Position numbers and translations under genes: made by a program | The notes under the pieces: generated by a model | Database searches by the model: none | What the model was told of the DNA's origin: nothing | The model's input: the letters and a program-made list of their open reading frames with translations, nothing else | Assembly (NCBI GenBank): GCA_041484525.1 | Contig: JBGPHT010000006.1 | Coordinates: 1 to 64,000 of the forward strand | Length of the DNA: 64,000 nucleotides | Source: JBGPHT01 sp041484525 | Lineage (GTDB): Bacteria; Acidobacteriota; Terriglobia; Bryobacterales; Bryobacteraceae | Reading direction: 5' to 3' | Shown here: positions 44,886 to 54,482 of the stretch, piece after piece | Layout: each line of letters opens with the position of its first letter | Position numbering within the stretch: position 1 is the first letter of the stretch

Positions 44886-46732
44886 CACGCCAAAGCCAGC
44901 GCCGTGGTGCGCGGATCGGCACCGGCGTTGAGCGTCCCGGTCTCCCAGTCGACCACGATCCCCGCGCTGTCGTTCAACGACCACGGCGGACGCATCGTGA
45001 CTTTGTGGCCGCGCTTTTGCAGATCCTCCTTCACGGCCTCCGGAATCCGGCCCTCCATCGACAGGTCTCCCGGATACATCGTGTGCGGGAATGGCGACGC
45101 CGGGAAACTGCGTGTGGACCAGCGCGGCGCCTCGATCGCCTGCTGAATATTCATCCCGAAATCCACGATGTTGAGCAGCGTCTGCAGTGTGCGCATCACC
45201 TGGTCGTCGGCGCCCGGGCTGCCGGTGATCATGAAGGGCTTGCCGTCCTTCATCACGAGCGTGCCCTGCAGCGTGCTGCGCGGGCGCTTGCCGGGTTCGA
45301 GCGCGTTGGCATGGCCGGGTACCAGGGAATAATAATCGCCGCGGCAGTTGAGCACGAAACCCAGATCGCCCATCGCGATCTTGGCGCCGAACACGCTGTG
45401 ATTACTGGGCGTGAACGAGATCATGTTGCGGTCATGATCCACCACCGCGATGTAGCTGGTGTCGCCTTCATGATCCGCGTTGCCGCGCGTGGTCACGTCC
45501 TGCGGCCGCGTGGTGGAATCATACTCCGATCCCGCATAAGCCGCCACGTTGCCCGGTCGAAAATCCAGCGCCGCTTTGGCCGGATCGATCAGCTTGCGCC
45601 GCTCCGCCGCGTACTCCTTCGAAAGCAGGCCCTGGTAGGGAATCTTGATGAAGTCCATATCTCCCAGGTACGTGTCGCGGTCGGCCATCGCCAGCTTCAC
45701 GGCCTCAGCCGAAGTGTGGATATATTCGGCCGAGTTCAGTCCCATTTTCTTGAGGTCGTAGCCTTCCAGGATGTTGAGCGCGAACAACTCGGCAGGCCCC
45801 TGGCTGGCGGACGCGTTCTTGTAGACCGTGTAGCCGCGATAGGTCGTCGAGACCGGCTCCTCGACTTTGGCCGTATAGGTCGCGAAATCCTCATAGCGGA
45901 ACAGGCCGCCGTTTTCTTCTGAAAACTTCGCCATCTCGCGCGCGATGTCACCTTTATAGAAGCGGTCGCGCGCGGCTTTCAACGCCGCTTGACGGCCCCG
46001 CGGCGCGGCTTGCTTTTCCGCCTCGACCAGGCGGCGCATGGTGCGCGCCAGTTGCGGATTCTTCCAGACCTCGCCATCCTTCCACCGTTTGCCGTCGGGA
46101 GCGTAGGTGGCCATGCTGGTGGGGTACTTCTGAAGTGCCGCCGAATTCAGCATGCGCCCCATGGGCACGCCGCGTTCCGCCAGCTCGATGGCGGGAGCGA
46201 GCACTTCGGCAAAACTCCTGGTGCCCCAGCGCGAGAGCAGAAGATACCAGGCGTCTACGGCTCCCGGAACAGTGGCCGACAGCAGCGTGTCGTTGACCGG
46301 AATCTTGCCGTTCTGGTTGGTCTTGTACCACTCGATGGTGGCGAGCTGCGGCGACGTGCCCTCGGCATTGATCGACCAGACCTTCTTCGCCTTGGCGTCG
46401 TAGACCAGCAGCACGGCGTCGCTGCCCATGCCGTTCATGTTGGGCTGCGTCAACCCCAGCACGGCCTGTCCCGCGACGATAGCGTCGAAGGCGTTCCCGC
46501 CCGCGCGCAGCATGCGTTCGGCCGTCATGGTGGCCTGCGGCGTCATGGAGGCGGCGGCGTATTCGGTGCCCCGCGCCAGAGTCTTCATGGTGGGGTTGGA
46601 CTGCCGCGGCTGCGCCTCCCCATCGCCCGAATCGGCGGCCGCGTTTTCCGCGCGCCGCGGCCGCTGCTGGGTCTGCGAATGGAGAGCGATCCCTGCCGTC
46701 AGGGTAAGTGCGATGGCTAGCTTTCGGTGCAT
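44882..46732 (-). CDS. ggt: Gamma-glutamyltransferase
   Basis: 616 residues with signal peptide (ALTLTAGIALHSQ). Cleaves and transfers gamma-glutamyl groups, e.g. from glutathione, in the periplasm. The precursor self-cleaves before a Thr; the matching site is GDTSYIAVVDHDRNMISFTP with Thr near residue 425. Also GGNAFDAIVAGQAVLGLTQP and PPWSLNDSAGIVVDWETGTL near the end. Normal length for a large/small subunit precursor. Confidence 0.9.
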   Translation of the reverse strand: MHRKLAIALTLTAGIALHSQTQQRPRRAENAAADSGDGEAQPRQSNPTMKTLARGTEYAAASMTPQATMTAERMLRAGGNAFDAIVAGQAVLGLTQPNMNGMGSDAVLLVYDAKAKKVWSINAEGTSPQLATIEWYKTNQNGKIPVNDTLLSATVPGAVDAWYLLLSRWGTRSFAEVLAPAIELAERGVPMGRMLNSAALQKYPTSMATYAPDGKRWKDGEVWKNPQLARTMRRLVEAEKQAAPRGRQAALKAARDRFYKGDIAREMAKFSEENGGLFRYEDFATYTAKVEEPVSTTYRGYTVYKNASASQGPAELFALNILEGYDLKKMGLNSAEYIHTSAEAVKLAMADRDTYLGDMDFIKIPYQGLLSKEYAAERRKLIDPAKAALDFRPGNVAAYAGSEYDSTTRPQDVTTRGNADHEGDTSYIAVVDHDRNMISFTPSNHSVFGAKIAMGDLGFVLNCRGDYYSLVPGHANALEPGKRPRSTLQGTLVMKDGKPFMITGSPGADDQVMRTLQTLLNIVDFGMNIQQAIEAPRWSTRSFPASPFPHTMYPGDLSMEGRIPEAVKEDLQKRGHKVTMRPPWSLNDSAGIVVDWETGTLNAGADPRTTALALAW

Positions 46733-46786
46733 CGAGCCCCCTCTGGAAGGTTAGTATCGCAAAATGTGCAGGCGCGCGGAACCCCT

Positions 46787-49037
46787 TCACCGAACTGCCA
46801 TCGTCACAGTTGCCGGACTCGTGCAGCTACCCACACGCAAGATCAGCGACTGCTGACCCGGTGCAACCGCCTCCGGTACCTTCACATTCAATTGGAAGAT
46901 CCCGGCTGCTGCTTCGGGCGCCGCGCCGTAGTAGAGCACTTCGGCATTGACGCCGCCAATCTGCAGCGTAACCGGCAAAACCGGTTTGGGGTAAACGCCG
47001 AATGCCGGTTTCCCATCCACACCGGCGGGGTCGGTCTGTCCCTCGCCGGTGGCGTAGAAGGTGACGATCGAACCTTTATCCGCCGGATTGTCCTTCGAGT
47101 TGTAAGTGCCGTTCTCATTCGCGATGGCCGCCTGTCCCTTGCCGCTCGAGTCGGCGGTGAAGACAGCCGGAGCGCAGGCCGCGACCGGCAGCGTCAGCGG
47201 GTTCGACTTCAGCCCCTTGTATTCCGCCTGCAACACCGTGGAAGGCTTCGAACCTACCGCGTACGGCACCATTGCACTCACCTGTACGGCTGACACGTAG
47301 ATGAGCGGGGCCGCCACTCCATCGAACAGAACGCGGGTTTCCGCCAGCACCTTCGCGAGGACACCATCCGGCCCGACGCTCAGATTCGTCAACCCCGACC
47401 AAAGTTGACTGCAGCGCTCCGTTGGTAAGGGGAAAGTTCGACGAATAAGTATATCCGCCCACGTAAGCATTGCCCGCGCTATCTACGGCAATGGCATCGA
47501 TGCTGTCATCGTCGGTGCCTCCAAGGAATGTGGAGTAGGTCAGGTGCGAACCTTGGGCGTCCAGCTTGAAAACGAAGCCGTCGTCCTTGTCTACGCTGCC
47601 TCCGCGGAAGGTAGTCTGCAGTGCTCCCGTAGTAGTTGGAAAATCGCTCGAACTTGTATAGCCGCAAACGTAAGCGGAACCGGAAGAATCGACGGCGATG
47701 GCATGCGGAACATCCGCCATGCTCCCGCCTACATAAGTGGAATACACAAACTGTCCGCTTTGTGTATCCACCTTCGAAACGAAGGCAGCCAGCGACCGGT
47801 TCCCCTTCTGATACGCGTTCACCGTGGTGGGAAAGTTCGTCGAGGCCGTGGTGCCAGTCAGGTAAACGAACCCGGCTCGGTCCACCGTGAAGGCCTGGAG
47901 CAGTTCGTCATCATTGCCGCCGATGTAGCTGGAATACACAAGCTTCGACCCTGTGGGATCGAGTTTCGTCAAGTATCCATCCGAGCCGACAAAGAAGCCG
48001 CCGCGATTGAATTTTTGCAGCGTATTGTCGCTGGTCGGAAAGTTACTGGAAGAGGTGTATCCCGCCACAATGATATTCCCTTGCGGATCGAGGGCCAGTC
48101 CCGCGACGCTCTCCCCATCATTGCCTCCCAGGTAAGTGGTGAATGCGAGATTCCCCTTGGCTTCCAGCTTGGAGATGAACACGTCCTGGACGCCGTTGAA
48201 TGACGTCTGCAGCGCGCCGGTCGATGCCGGCAAGTCGGCCGAGAAGGTTGTGCCGGAGACAAACACGTTTCCCGCAGCATCCACTGCTATGCCGCGACCG
48301 GCATCGCTCTTGCTGCCGCCGAGGTATGTGGCGTAGGTTACTACTGGGTCGATCGTCAGGGGCCGGGTCTGGTCATACGCGCCGATTTCGAATCCAACCT
48401 CGCGGCGGCTGCGGATTCGATAGCGGCCGTCCACCTCGCGGCGCGTGCCGGCGAACTCCTGGTAGATGACCGGTCTGTGGTGACGAATTTCTCCGGCCGC
48501 CGTTTCCAGCACGAGATCGCCGTTCGATTCGATGCGCAGCCGCGACATTCCCGAGTAAGTCATGCGGATGGCCCGCGGATCCGATCCGGCCGCCACGCGG
48601 AAGTCATACTCCAGCATTCCTTCACGCTCGTAATAAATAACATCGATTCCTGAATAGACTCCTCGATAGCCTACGCGGCTATAGGAAGAGACACCGGTTC
48701 TCCATTGCGACGGCGCACTTCCCACGAGGTAGTTCATCTTGGCGGCCAGAAGGTCGCTGACAATCGGAGTTGCAGCCGGGGCCGAACCGCGGAGCCGCAT
48801 GCGAATCGTGGCTGAAGCGTTTCGGCCCCCGCCAATCGTCAAGTCAGTGCCCGGGAGATCCACCACCAGTAGGCGTCCGCTACCTTGAGACTGAAAGCGG
48901 GTAGGTGACGCTTCGGTAGGTTCAAAATGCAACGGTAGACGGCTAAGTTGCCCTTGGGAAGCGGCTACAGCTATTGTCTGGAACGTGATGGCGCAGAACA
49001 GGAATCCGGAGTGGTTCATAGGGGAAATGTTTTTCAA
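46787..49037 (-). pseudogene. SBBP-repeat propeller protein with Solibacter-type C-terminal domain, frameshifted
   Basis: From ATG 49037: weak signal region, an N-terminal domain common in SBBP proteins (WRTGVSSYSRVGYRGVYSGI), then at least five propeller repeats of the TYLGG...AVDAAGNVFVSGTT type to about residue 545. Near 47400 the frame changes, and the other frame gives LTNLSVGPDGVLAKVLAETR, VLFDGVAAPLIYVSAVQVSA and a long beta-rich C-terminus to 46787. This tail resembles the Solibacter C-terminal domain (TIGR03437). Part of its usual beginning seems missing, so a deletion plus frameshift is likely. Confidence 0.7.
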
Positions 49038-49128
49038 TCGGCAAATGTACTATTACTGGCGGATTCTTGTCAATAAGAAACTCAGGTAGGCGCCAATAAA
49101 AGTCCCCGCATTAAACTTACATCCGGTG

Positions 49129-49159
49129 AATAGCGAGCCAAAAACCTTGGCTCGCTATT
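49129..49159. terminator. Strong 13 bp hairpin between mutL and SBBP gene
   Basis: AATAGCGAGCCAA and TTGGCTCGCTATT, perfect arms with a five-base loop AAACC. It lies between two minus-strand genes, downstream of mutL. No T-run, so it could instead be an RNA-processing or repeat element. Confidence 0.45.
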
Positions 49160-49282
49160 GAGATCATCAGAGCCACCAAGACACGTAGTTATCTCAAATT
49201 ACTAGAGCCTTCAGGACTAAGTTGGGTATTGACGGTTCTGAACGGCGTGCTGACTGCGCGACCCGCGTGGCCGGGCTTAGGT

Positions 49283-51283
49283 CTATATCCGGTGGAACGC
49301 CTTAAGTATCTCGCGTGTGGAGTAGTGCATCGCGATGGGGCGGCCGTGCGGACAGCTCATAGGACAATCCGTCGCAGCCAGGGCGCGTAGCAGCCATTCC
49401 ATCTTGCTGGCGTCGAGGCGCATATTGATCTTGATGGCGGCGCGGCAAGCGATCGAAGCGCAGATGCTGCGGCGAAGGTCGTCGAGCGACGCACCGCGCA
49501 GTTCGCCTTCGGCGATTTCCAGAATCTCGTACAGGATCTTTTCCAGGTCCGCCGCGCCCACAGCCGCGGGCGCCGCCTTCACCGCGATGGTCCGATGGCC
49601 GAAGGGCTCGGTTTCAAAGCCGGAAGCGTGCAGTTCGTCGGCGATGCGGGCGTAGTCAATCTGCTGCTCCGGCGTGAGTTGCACGATCAGCGGCATCAGC
49701 AGGCGCTGCATTTCGACGCGGCCTTGCGCCCGCTGCTTCAAAACTTGCTCGAAAAGAATGCGCTCGTGGGCCACGTGCTGGTCGATGATCCAGAGGCCGT
49801 CGCGGCCGGCGGCGATGATAAAGCTCTCGTGGATCTGGCCGAGCGGGCGCAGATCGGACAGCACCGAGAGCGACATCTCGGGCGGCGGGATGGCGTCGGG
49901 CGGAAACTCGCCGTGCATGTCGAGACGCCGCGAGAGCTTTCCGGAGGGCGCGGGACCCGGCGTGATTTCGAGCGGCGGCGCGCTGAAATCCAGGCGCTGT
50001 ACCGGGCCTGCCGTGGGACGCAGTGCGAATTCCGGCATGGCCGGCAAGGGCGGCGCGGACGCGGCGGCGGCATGCGCATCCGCCTCGACCAGGGAAACTG
50101 CCCCGGGCGCTTCGTCCTCCAACATCTGGCTGAATTCCGAATACGGCAATCGCGCCACGGGCTGGGCTTCCGGAGACGGGCGCGAGGCGGGAGCGAACGA
50201 GGGCGCAGGCCGGCTTTCCATCAGCCGCTCGCGGATAGTGTCGCGCACGAAATCGTGCACGAACGACCCGTGGCGGAAACGGACTTCGGTCTTGGACGGG
50301 TGCACATTCACGTCCACCTCCTCCGCATCGCACTCGAGAAACAGCAGCGCGAACGGATACGCGGAGTGCGGCATCAGGTTGTGATACGCCGAGGAGAGCG
50401 CGTGCAGCAGCAGGCGGTCGCGAATCAAACGCCCGTTGACGAAGACGAAGATCGAATTGCGATTGCCCTTCTGCACCTGTGGGCGCGAAAAGAAGCCGGT
50501 CAAGCGGAATGTGCGGGCAGGCGGCTCGTCGGGTTCGGAACGGTAGTCGGCAATGGCCTGCGCGGGCGTGACGTTCGGCGGCGGCAGGAACAGATTCTTC
50601 TCGCGGAGACCGATCTCCACCAGCTCGTCCAGCGTCTGGCTGCCGAAAACCTGGTACACCCGTTCCTTCATCGAGCCCACGGGCGTCACGTGCAGCAAAG
50701 GGGCGCCACCGCTCGATAGCTCGAAGGTCTTCGCTGGGTGCGCCAGGCTGTAGTGCGTGACCAGCGAGGCGATGTGCGCCAGTTCGGTCGGCTCGGTACG
50801 CAGGAATTTGCGGCGCGCCGGGACATTGTAGAAGAGATCGCGCACCGTGATGCTGGTGCCGCCGCCGAGCGCCGCCTCGTCGCAGCGGAGCATCTTGCCG
50901 CCGGCGATTTCAATGCGGGTGCCCGTGGTCTCCTCAGGCGACCGGGTCTCGAGCAGCAGGCGCGACACCGAGGCAATCGACGGCAGGGCTTCGCCGCGGA
51001 AGCCGAGCGTGGAGATGGAGAGCAGGTCCTTCACGTCGCGCAGCTTGCTGGTAGCGTGGCGCTCGAAGGCCAGCAGCGCATCGTCGCGCAGCATGCCGCA
51101 GCCGTCGTCCACAATGCGGATAAGACGCCGCCCCCCGGCCTCGACGTCGACGCGCACGCTGGTGGCGCCCGCATCGAGCGAATTTTCGAGCAGTTCCTTG
51201 ACGACCGACGCCGGCCGTTCCACGACTTCTCCAGCCGCAATCTTGTTCGCGACCTGGTCGGGGAGAATTCGGATGCGCCCCAT
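49283..51283 (-). CDS. mutL: DNA mismatch repair protein MutL
   Basis: 666 residues from ATG 51283; the frame stays open upstream only because of REP-derived sequence. GHKL ATPase motifs: ELLENSLDAGATSVRVDVEA, RIVDDGCGML, TLGFRGEALPSIASV. C-terminal domain has IDQHVAHERILFEQV (endonuclease motif DQHAxxE with Val for Ala) and CPHGRPIAMHY, so it is probably an endonuclease-type MutL. Coordinates mismatch repair after MutS; mutS is not in the window. Confidence 0.94.
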   Translation of the reverse strand: MGRIRILPDQVANKIAAGEVVERPASVVKELLENSLDAGATSVRVDVEAGGRRLIRIVDDGCGMLRDDALLAFERHATSKLRDVKDLLSISTLGFRGEALPSIASVSRLLLETRSPEETTGTRIEIAGGKMLRCDEAALGGGTSITVRDLFYNVPARRKFLRTEPTELAHIASLVTHYSLAHPAKTFELSSGGAPLLHVTPVGSMKERVYQVFGSQTLDELVEIGLREKNLFLPPPNVTPAQAIADYRSEPDEPPARTFRLTGFFSRPQVQKGNRNSIFVFVNGRLIRDRLLLHALSSAYHNLMPHSAYPFALLFLECDAEEVDVNVHPSKTEVRFRHGSFVHDFVRDTIRERLMESRPAPSFAPASRPSPEAQPVARLPYSEFSQMLEDEAPGAVSLVEADAHAAAASAPPLPAMPEFALRPTAGPVQRLDFSAPPLEITPGPAPSGKLSRRLDMHGEFPPDAIPPPEMSLSVLSDLRPLGQIHESFIIAAGRDGLWIIDQHVAHERILFEQVLKQRAQGRVEMQRLLMPLIVQLTPEQQIDYARIADELHASGFETEPFGHRTIAVKAAPAAVGAADLEKILYEILEIAEGELRGASLDDLRRSICASIACRAAIKINMRLDASKMEWLLRALAATDCPMSCPHGRPIAMHYSTREILKAFHRI

Positions 51284-51310
51284 TGGAATCTCAATGTTAA
51301 CGTACCCCGC

Positions 51311-51379
51311 ATTTCGGGGACAGGCTACGAAACCTTCCGCGCCGCCTCTGCGCGGAATTTCGTTGCCTGTCCCCGAAAT
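51311..51379. repeat. REP-like repeat, A type
   Basis: ATTTCGGGGACAGGC to GCCTGTCCCCGAAAT with inner TTCCGCG/CGCGGAA arms; nearly identical to 28036-28105. Confidence 0.9.
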
Positions 51380-51392
51380 GCAGATCACGTAC

Positions 51393-51422
51393 AATTTCGA
51401 GGTTGTGTAGCCTGTCCCCGAA
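51393..51422. repeat. REP-like repeat, B type
   Basis: AATTTCGAGGTTGTGTAGCC plus TGTCCCCG, 13 bases after the A-type unit and about 45 bases before the PadR start, so it lies in the promoter zone of the second PadR gene. Confidence 0.9.
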
Positions 51423-51465
51423 ACTACGTGAGCATCCAAAAGAAGTTGGTTCATACTCCTCTTGA

Positions 51466-51810
51466 ATGCCTACAGGAGAACCCAAGACCGATATTCTGCA
51501 AGGCACGCTCGACCTGATGGTCCTGCGGACGCTCGAAAGCATGGGCCCGCAGCATGGGTTCGGCCTCGCCAAGCGCATCCAACAGATCTCCGGTGGCGCG
51601 CTCGACCTCAACCAGGGGACGCTCTACCCCGCTCTGCTGCGCATGGAACAGCGCGGCTGGATCAAGTCGCACTGGGGAGTCTCGGATGCCAACCGGCGCG
51701 CCAAGTTTTACGAAATGACGCGCGCGGGACGGAAACAGATTGCGCAGGAGTCGCAAGACTGGGCGCGGACGGTGGCCCTGATGGAGCGATTTCTCCGCCC
51801 CGCGGAGTAG
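51466..51810 (+). CDS. PadR family transcriptional regulator
   Basis: 114 residues. Winged-helix pattern DILQGTLDLMVLRTLESMGP and NQGTLYPALLRMEQRGWIKS. Same family as the regulator at 26260. Two large permease genes follow on the same strand (11 bases, then six bases), so it probably controls both. Its promoter region contains a REP-like unit. Confidence 0.92.
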   Translation: MPTGEPKTDILQGTLDLMVLRTLESMGPQHGFGLAKRIQQISGGALDLNQGTLYPALLRMEQRGWIKSHWGVSDANRRAKFYEMTRAGRKQIAQESQDWARTVALMERFLRPAE

Positions 51811-51821
51811 CAGGAGAAACC

Positions 51822-54476
51822 ATGCGAACGCTGTTGCACTGCCTGATGCCGCTGGTTCGCGGACGCCGCGCGGAACGCGAACTGGATCTCGAAGTGGACT
51901 TCCACCTCTCGATGCAGGAACAGGAGTTCCGCCTGCAGGGCATGTCGGCCGAGGCAGCGCGCGCCGCCGCTTTGCGCGAATTCGGCGGTGTCGCCCGGAC
52001 TAAGGAAACCTACCGCGAGCGGCGCGGCCTGCCGTGGTTCGAAACCACCGCGCGCGATATCCGCTACGCCTTGCGCGGCCTGGCGCGCAATCGCGGATTC
52101 ACCGCCGCCGCAGTGCTCTCGCTGGCTCTGGGAATCGGCGCCAATACCGCCATCTTCTCGCTGTTTCACACGCTGATGATGCGCCGGCTGCCTGTCAAAG
52201 ACCCGCAGAAGCTCGTGCTCATGTACCGAACCGGCGGCTGGGGCCGCGGCTACGCTTCCTATCCTCTCTATCTGGAAATCCAGAAACGTACCGACCTGTT
52301 CGACGGCGTACTGGCGCGCGCCGGCGTGGACCGCGTCCGCTTCGATGCTGCCGGCGGCGATCGTCTGGAAACCGTCTGGCGCGAATTCGTCACAGGCAAT
52401 TACTTTGCGGTTCTGGGCATCCGGCCCGCTCTCGGTCGGCTGTTCACGGACGACGATAATCGCACGCCCGGCGCCCATCCCCTGGCCATCATCAGTTACG
52501 ATTTTTGGCAGCGGTGCTTCGCGGGCGATCCGTCGGTTGTGGGCCGCACCGTCAAACTCGACGCCCAGCCGCTCACCGTCATCGGAGTGGCGGCGCCCGG
52601 TTTTCACGGCATCGGCGTGGATCGTGCCGCCGAGTTGTGGGAACCCGCCATGATGAAAGGCGACTCTATCACGCAGCCGGGGGCGAACTGGGCGTGGATC
52701 GTGGCGCGGCGCAGGCCGGAGAAGTCTCGCGCGCAAATCCAGGCCGCCATCGACGTCCTCTACGAGCAGCATCGCAATTCTGTTTGGGGCGTCAATGTGA
52801 ACGCGGCGTTTCGCAAGATAGTCATGGCGCAGCGCCTTGAGGTGAAGGATGCCGGCCTTGGCATTTCCCTGCTGCGCGAGCAGTTCGGCGGCGCGCTCGG
52901 CGTCCTCATGGCGGCCGTGGTGCTGGTGCTCCTGGTCGCCTGCGCCAACGTGGCTAATCTGTTGCTGGCCCGCAATGCCGCCCGCGAAAAGGAAATCGCG
53001 CTGCGCTTCTCTTTGGGCGCCACACGTTCCCGCCTGATCCGGCAGGCACTCACGGAGTGCCTGCTCCTGGCCGTGGCCGGTGCGGCGTTCGGCATCGCGT
53101 TCGCGCTCCTCGGCGAGAGTGCGATCCTTCGCTTCTTGCCGGCCGCGTCCGCCAATCCATTCCGGATCTCGCCCAACGCACCCGTCCTCGCGTTCTCGAT
53201 TGCGATCTCGCTGCTTTCCGCCTTGCTATTCGGCCTGGCTCCGGCGCTTCGATCCACCGCCGTCGATCCCGCCATCCACTTGCGGCCCGGGAGCACGCGC
53301 GTGCGCACCTGGCAGCCCACGATGCGCCGCCTCCTAGTCGTCACGCAAGTAGCTTTCTCGGTAGTGCTGGTGGCGCTGGCCGGCCTGTTCAGCCGCAGTC
53401 TGTCGGAACTGCGCGCCGTAAATTTGGGCTTCCACAACCAGTCCGTCGTCGTCTTCTCGCTCGATTTTCCTAACGGCTGGAAGCCCGAGGCGCGGCACTC
53501 CGCCTACGAACGATTCCTCGATCGCGTCCAGCACCTTCCCGGAGGGGCGCTGGTCAGCTACGGGTCTCCCGGACCTTTCCGCGGCGGTTCTGCGAGCCGC
53601 ACCATGCGCGTACCCGGGTCCGCGGTAACCGCAGAACCCGTGTGGATCAACTTTCAATCGATCGCCCCGCACTTTTTCGAGACTATCGGCAGCCCCGTGC
53701 TGGCCGGGCGTGAATTCAATCTCAGCGATACCGGCTCGGCCCAAATCGCGCTGGTCAATCAGGCATTCGTGCGCCAGTTTCTCGGAGGAGACCCCAACCC
53801 GCTCAATCGCGTAATCAGCTTCGACGATTCCAAGCCCGTCTCGCACATCGCCGGAATCGTCTCCGATATTCCACACAACGCGCTTCGCGAGAAGCCTGTC
53901 CCCACCGTGTACCTGCCGTACTCGAAAGGCCTGGGCGACGGTCCCGATATTCTACTGCGCACCAACGGCCCGGGCACCGCCGTGCTGCCCGCGTTGCGCC
54001 GCGAAGTGTCGCAACTCGGACCGCAAGTAACATTCACCGAGCCGAGGACGATTCGACAGCGCATCGACGAAACTATTCTCGAAGACCGCCTGCTGGCCAC
54101 GCTCGGCGGATTCTTCGGCGCGCTCGCGCTGCTGCTCGCCGCCATCGGACTCTACGGCGTGGTGGCCTATGGGACCGTGCGGCGGATGGGCGAAATCGGA
54201 ATCCGCGTGGCGCTGGGAGCGCGGCGCGGCACTGTCGTGTGGATGGTGCTGCGCGATGCTTTGTTGCTGGTCGCAGTCGGACTGGCGATCGGTCTGCCGT
54301 TCGCGATGGCAGCGGCACGCGCGGTGGGATCGATGCTGTTCGGCATCCGGCCTGTCGATCCGGCGGCGTTCCTGCTGACCGGCACCGTGCTTGCGGTCGC
54401 GGGCGTAGGGGCCGCGCTGCTGCCGGCCAGACGCGCGGCCACAGTGGATCCGGCGCGCGTATTGCGTCACGAGTAA
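51822..54476 (+). CDS. Large orphan MacB/FtsX-type permease (ADOP family)
   Basis: 884 residues from ATG 51822 with AGGAGAAA upstream. Helical N-terminal leader (AERELDLEVDFHLSMQEQEF), first membrane helix (FTAAAVLSLALGIGANTAIF), periplasmic MacB-like core, central FtsX block (VVLVLLVACANVANLLLARN), second core, and final FtsX block (ALALLLAAIGLYGVVAYGTV). No ATPase. Tandem with a paralogue six bases downstream. Function unknown; export is the usual guess. Confidence 0.9.
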   Translation: MRTLLHCLMPLVRGRRAERELDLEVDFHLSMQEQEFRLQGMSAEAARAAALREFGGVARTKETYRERRGLPWFETTARDIRYALRGLARNRGFTAAAVLSLALGIGANTAIFSLFHTLMMRRLPVKDPQKLVLMYRTGGWGRGYASYPLYLEIQKRTDLFDGVLARAGVDRVRFDAAGGDRLETVWREFVTGNYFAVLGIRPALGRLFTDDDNRTPGAHPLAIISYDFWQRCFAGDPSVVGRTVKLDAQPLTVIGVAAPGFHGIGVDRAAELWEPAMMKGDSITQPGANWAWIVARRRPEKSRAQIQAAIDVLYEQHRNSVWGVNVNAAFRKIVMAQRLEVKDAGLGISLLREQFGGALGVLMAAVVLVLLVACANVANLLLARNAAREKEIALRFSLGATRSRLIRQALTECLLLAVAGAAFGIAFALLGESAILRFLPAASANPFRISPNAPVLAFSIAISLLSALLFGLAPALRSTAVDPAIHLRPGSTRVRTWQPTMRRLLVVTQVAFSVVLVALAGLFSRSLSELRAVNLGFHNQSVVVFSLDFPNGWKPEARHSAYERFLDRVQHLPGGALVSYGSPGPFRGGSASRTMRVPGSAVTAEPVWINFQSIAPHFFETIGSPVLAGREFNLSDTGSAQIALVNQAFVRQFLGGDPNPLNRVISFDDSKPVSHIAGIVSDIPHNALREKPVPTVYLPYSKGLGDGPDILLRTNGPGTAVLPALRREVSQLGPQVTFTEPRTIRQRIDETILEDRLLATLGGFFGALALLLAAIGLYGVVAYGTVRRMGEIGIRVALGARRGTVVWMVLRDALLLVAVGLAIGLPFAMAAARAVGSMLFGIRPVDPAAFLLTGTVLAVAGVGAALLPARRAATVDPARVLRHE

Positions 54477-54482
54477 ATTACC

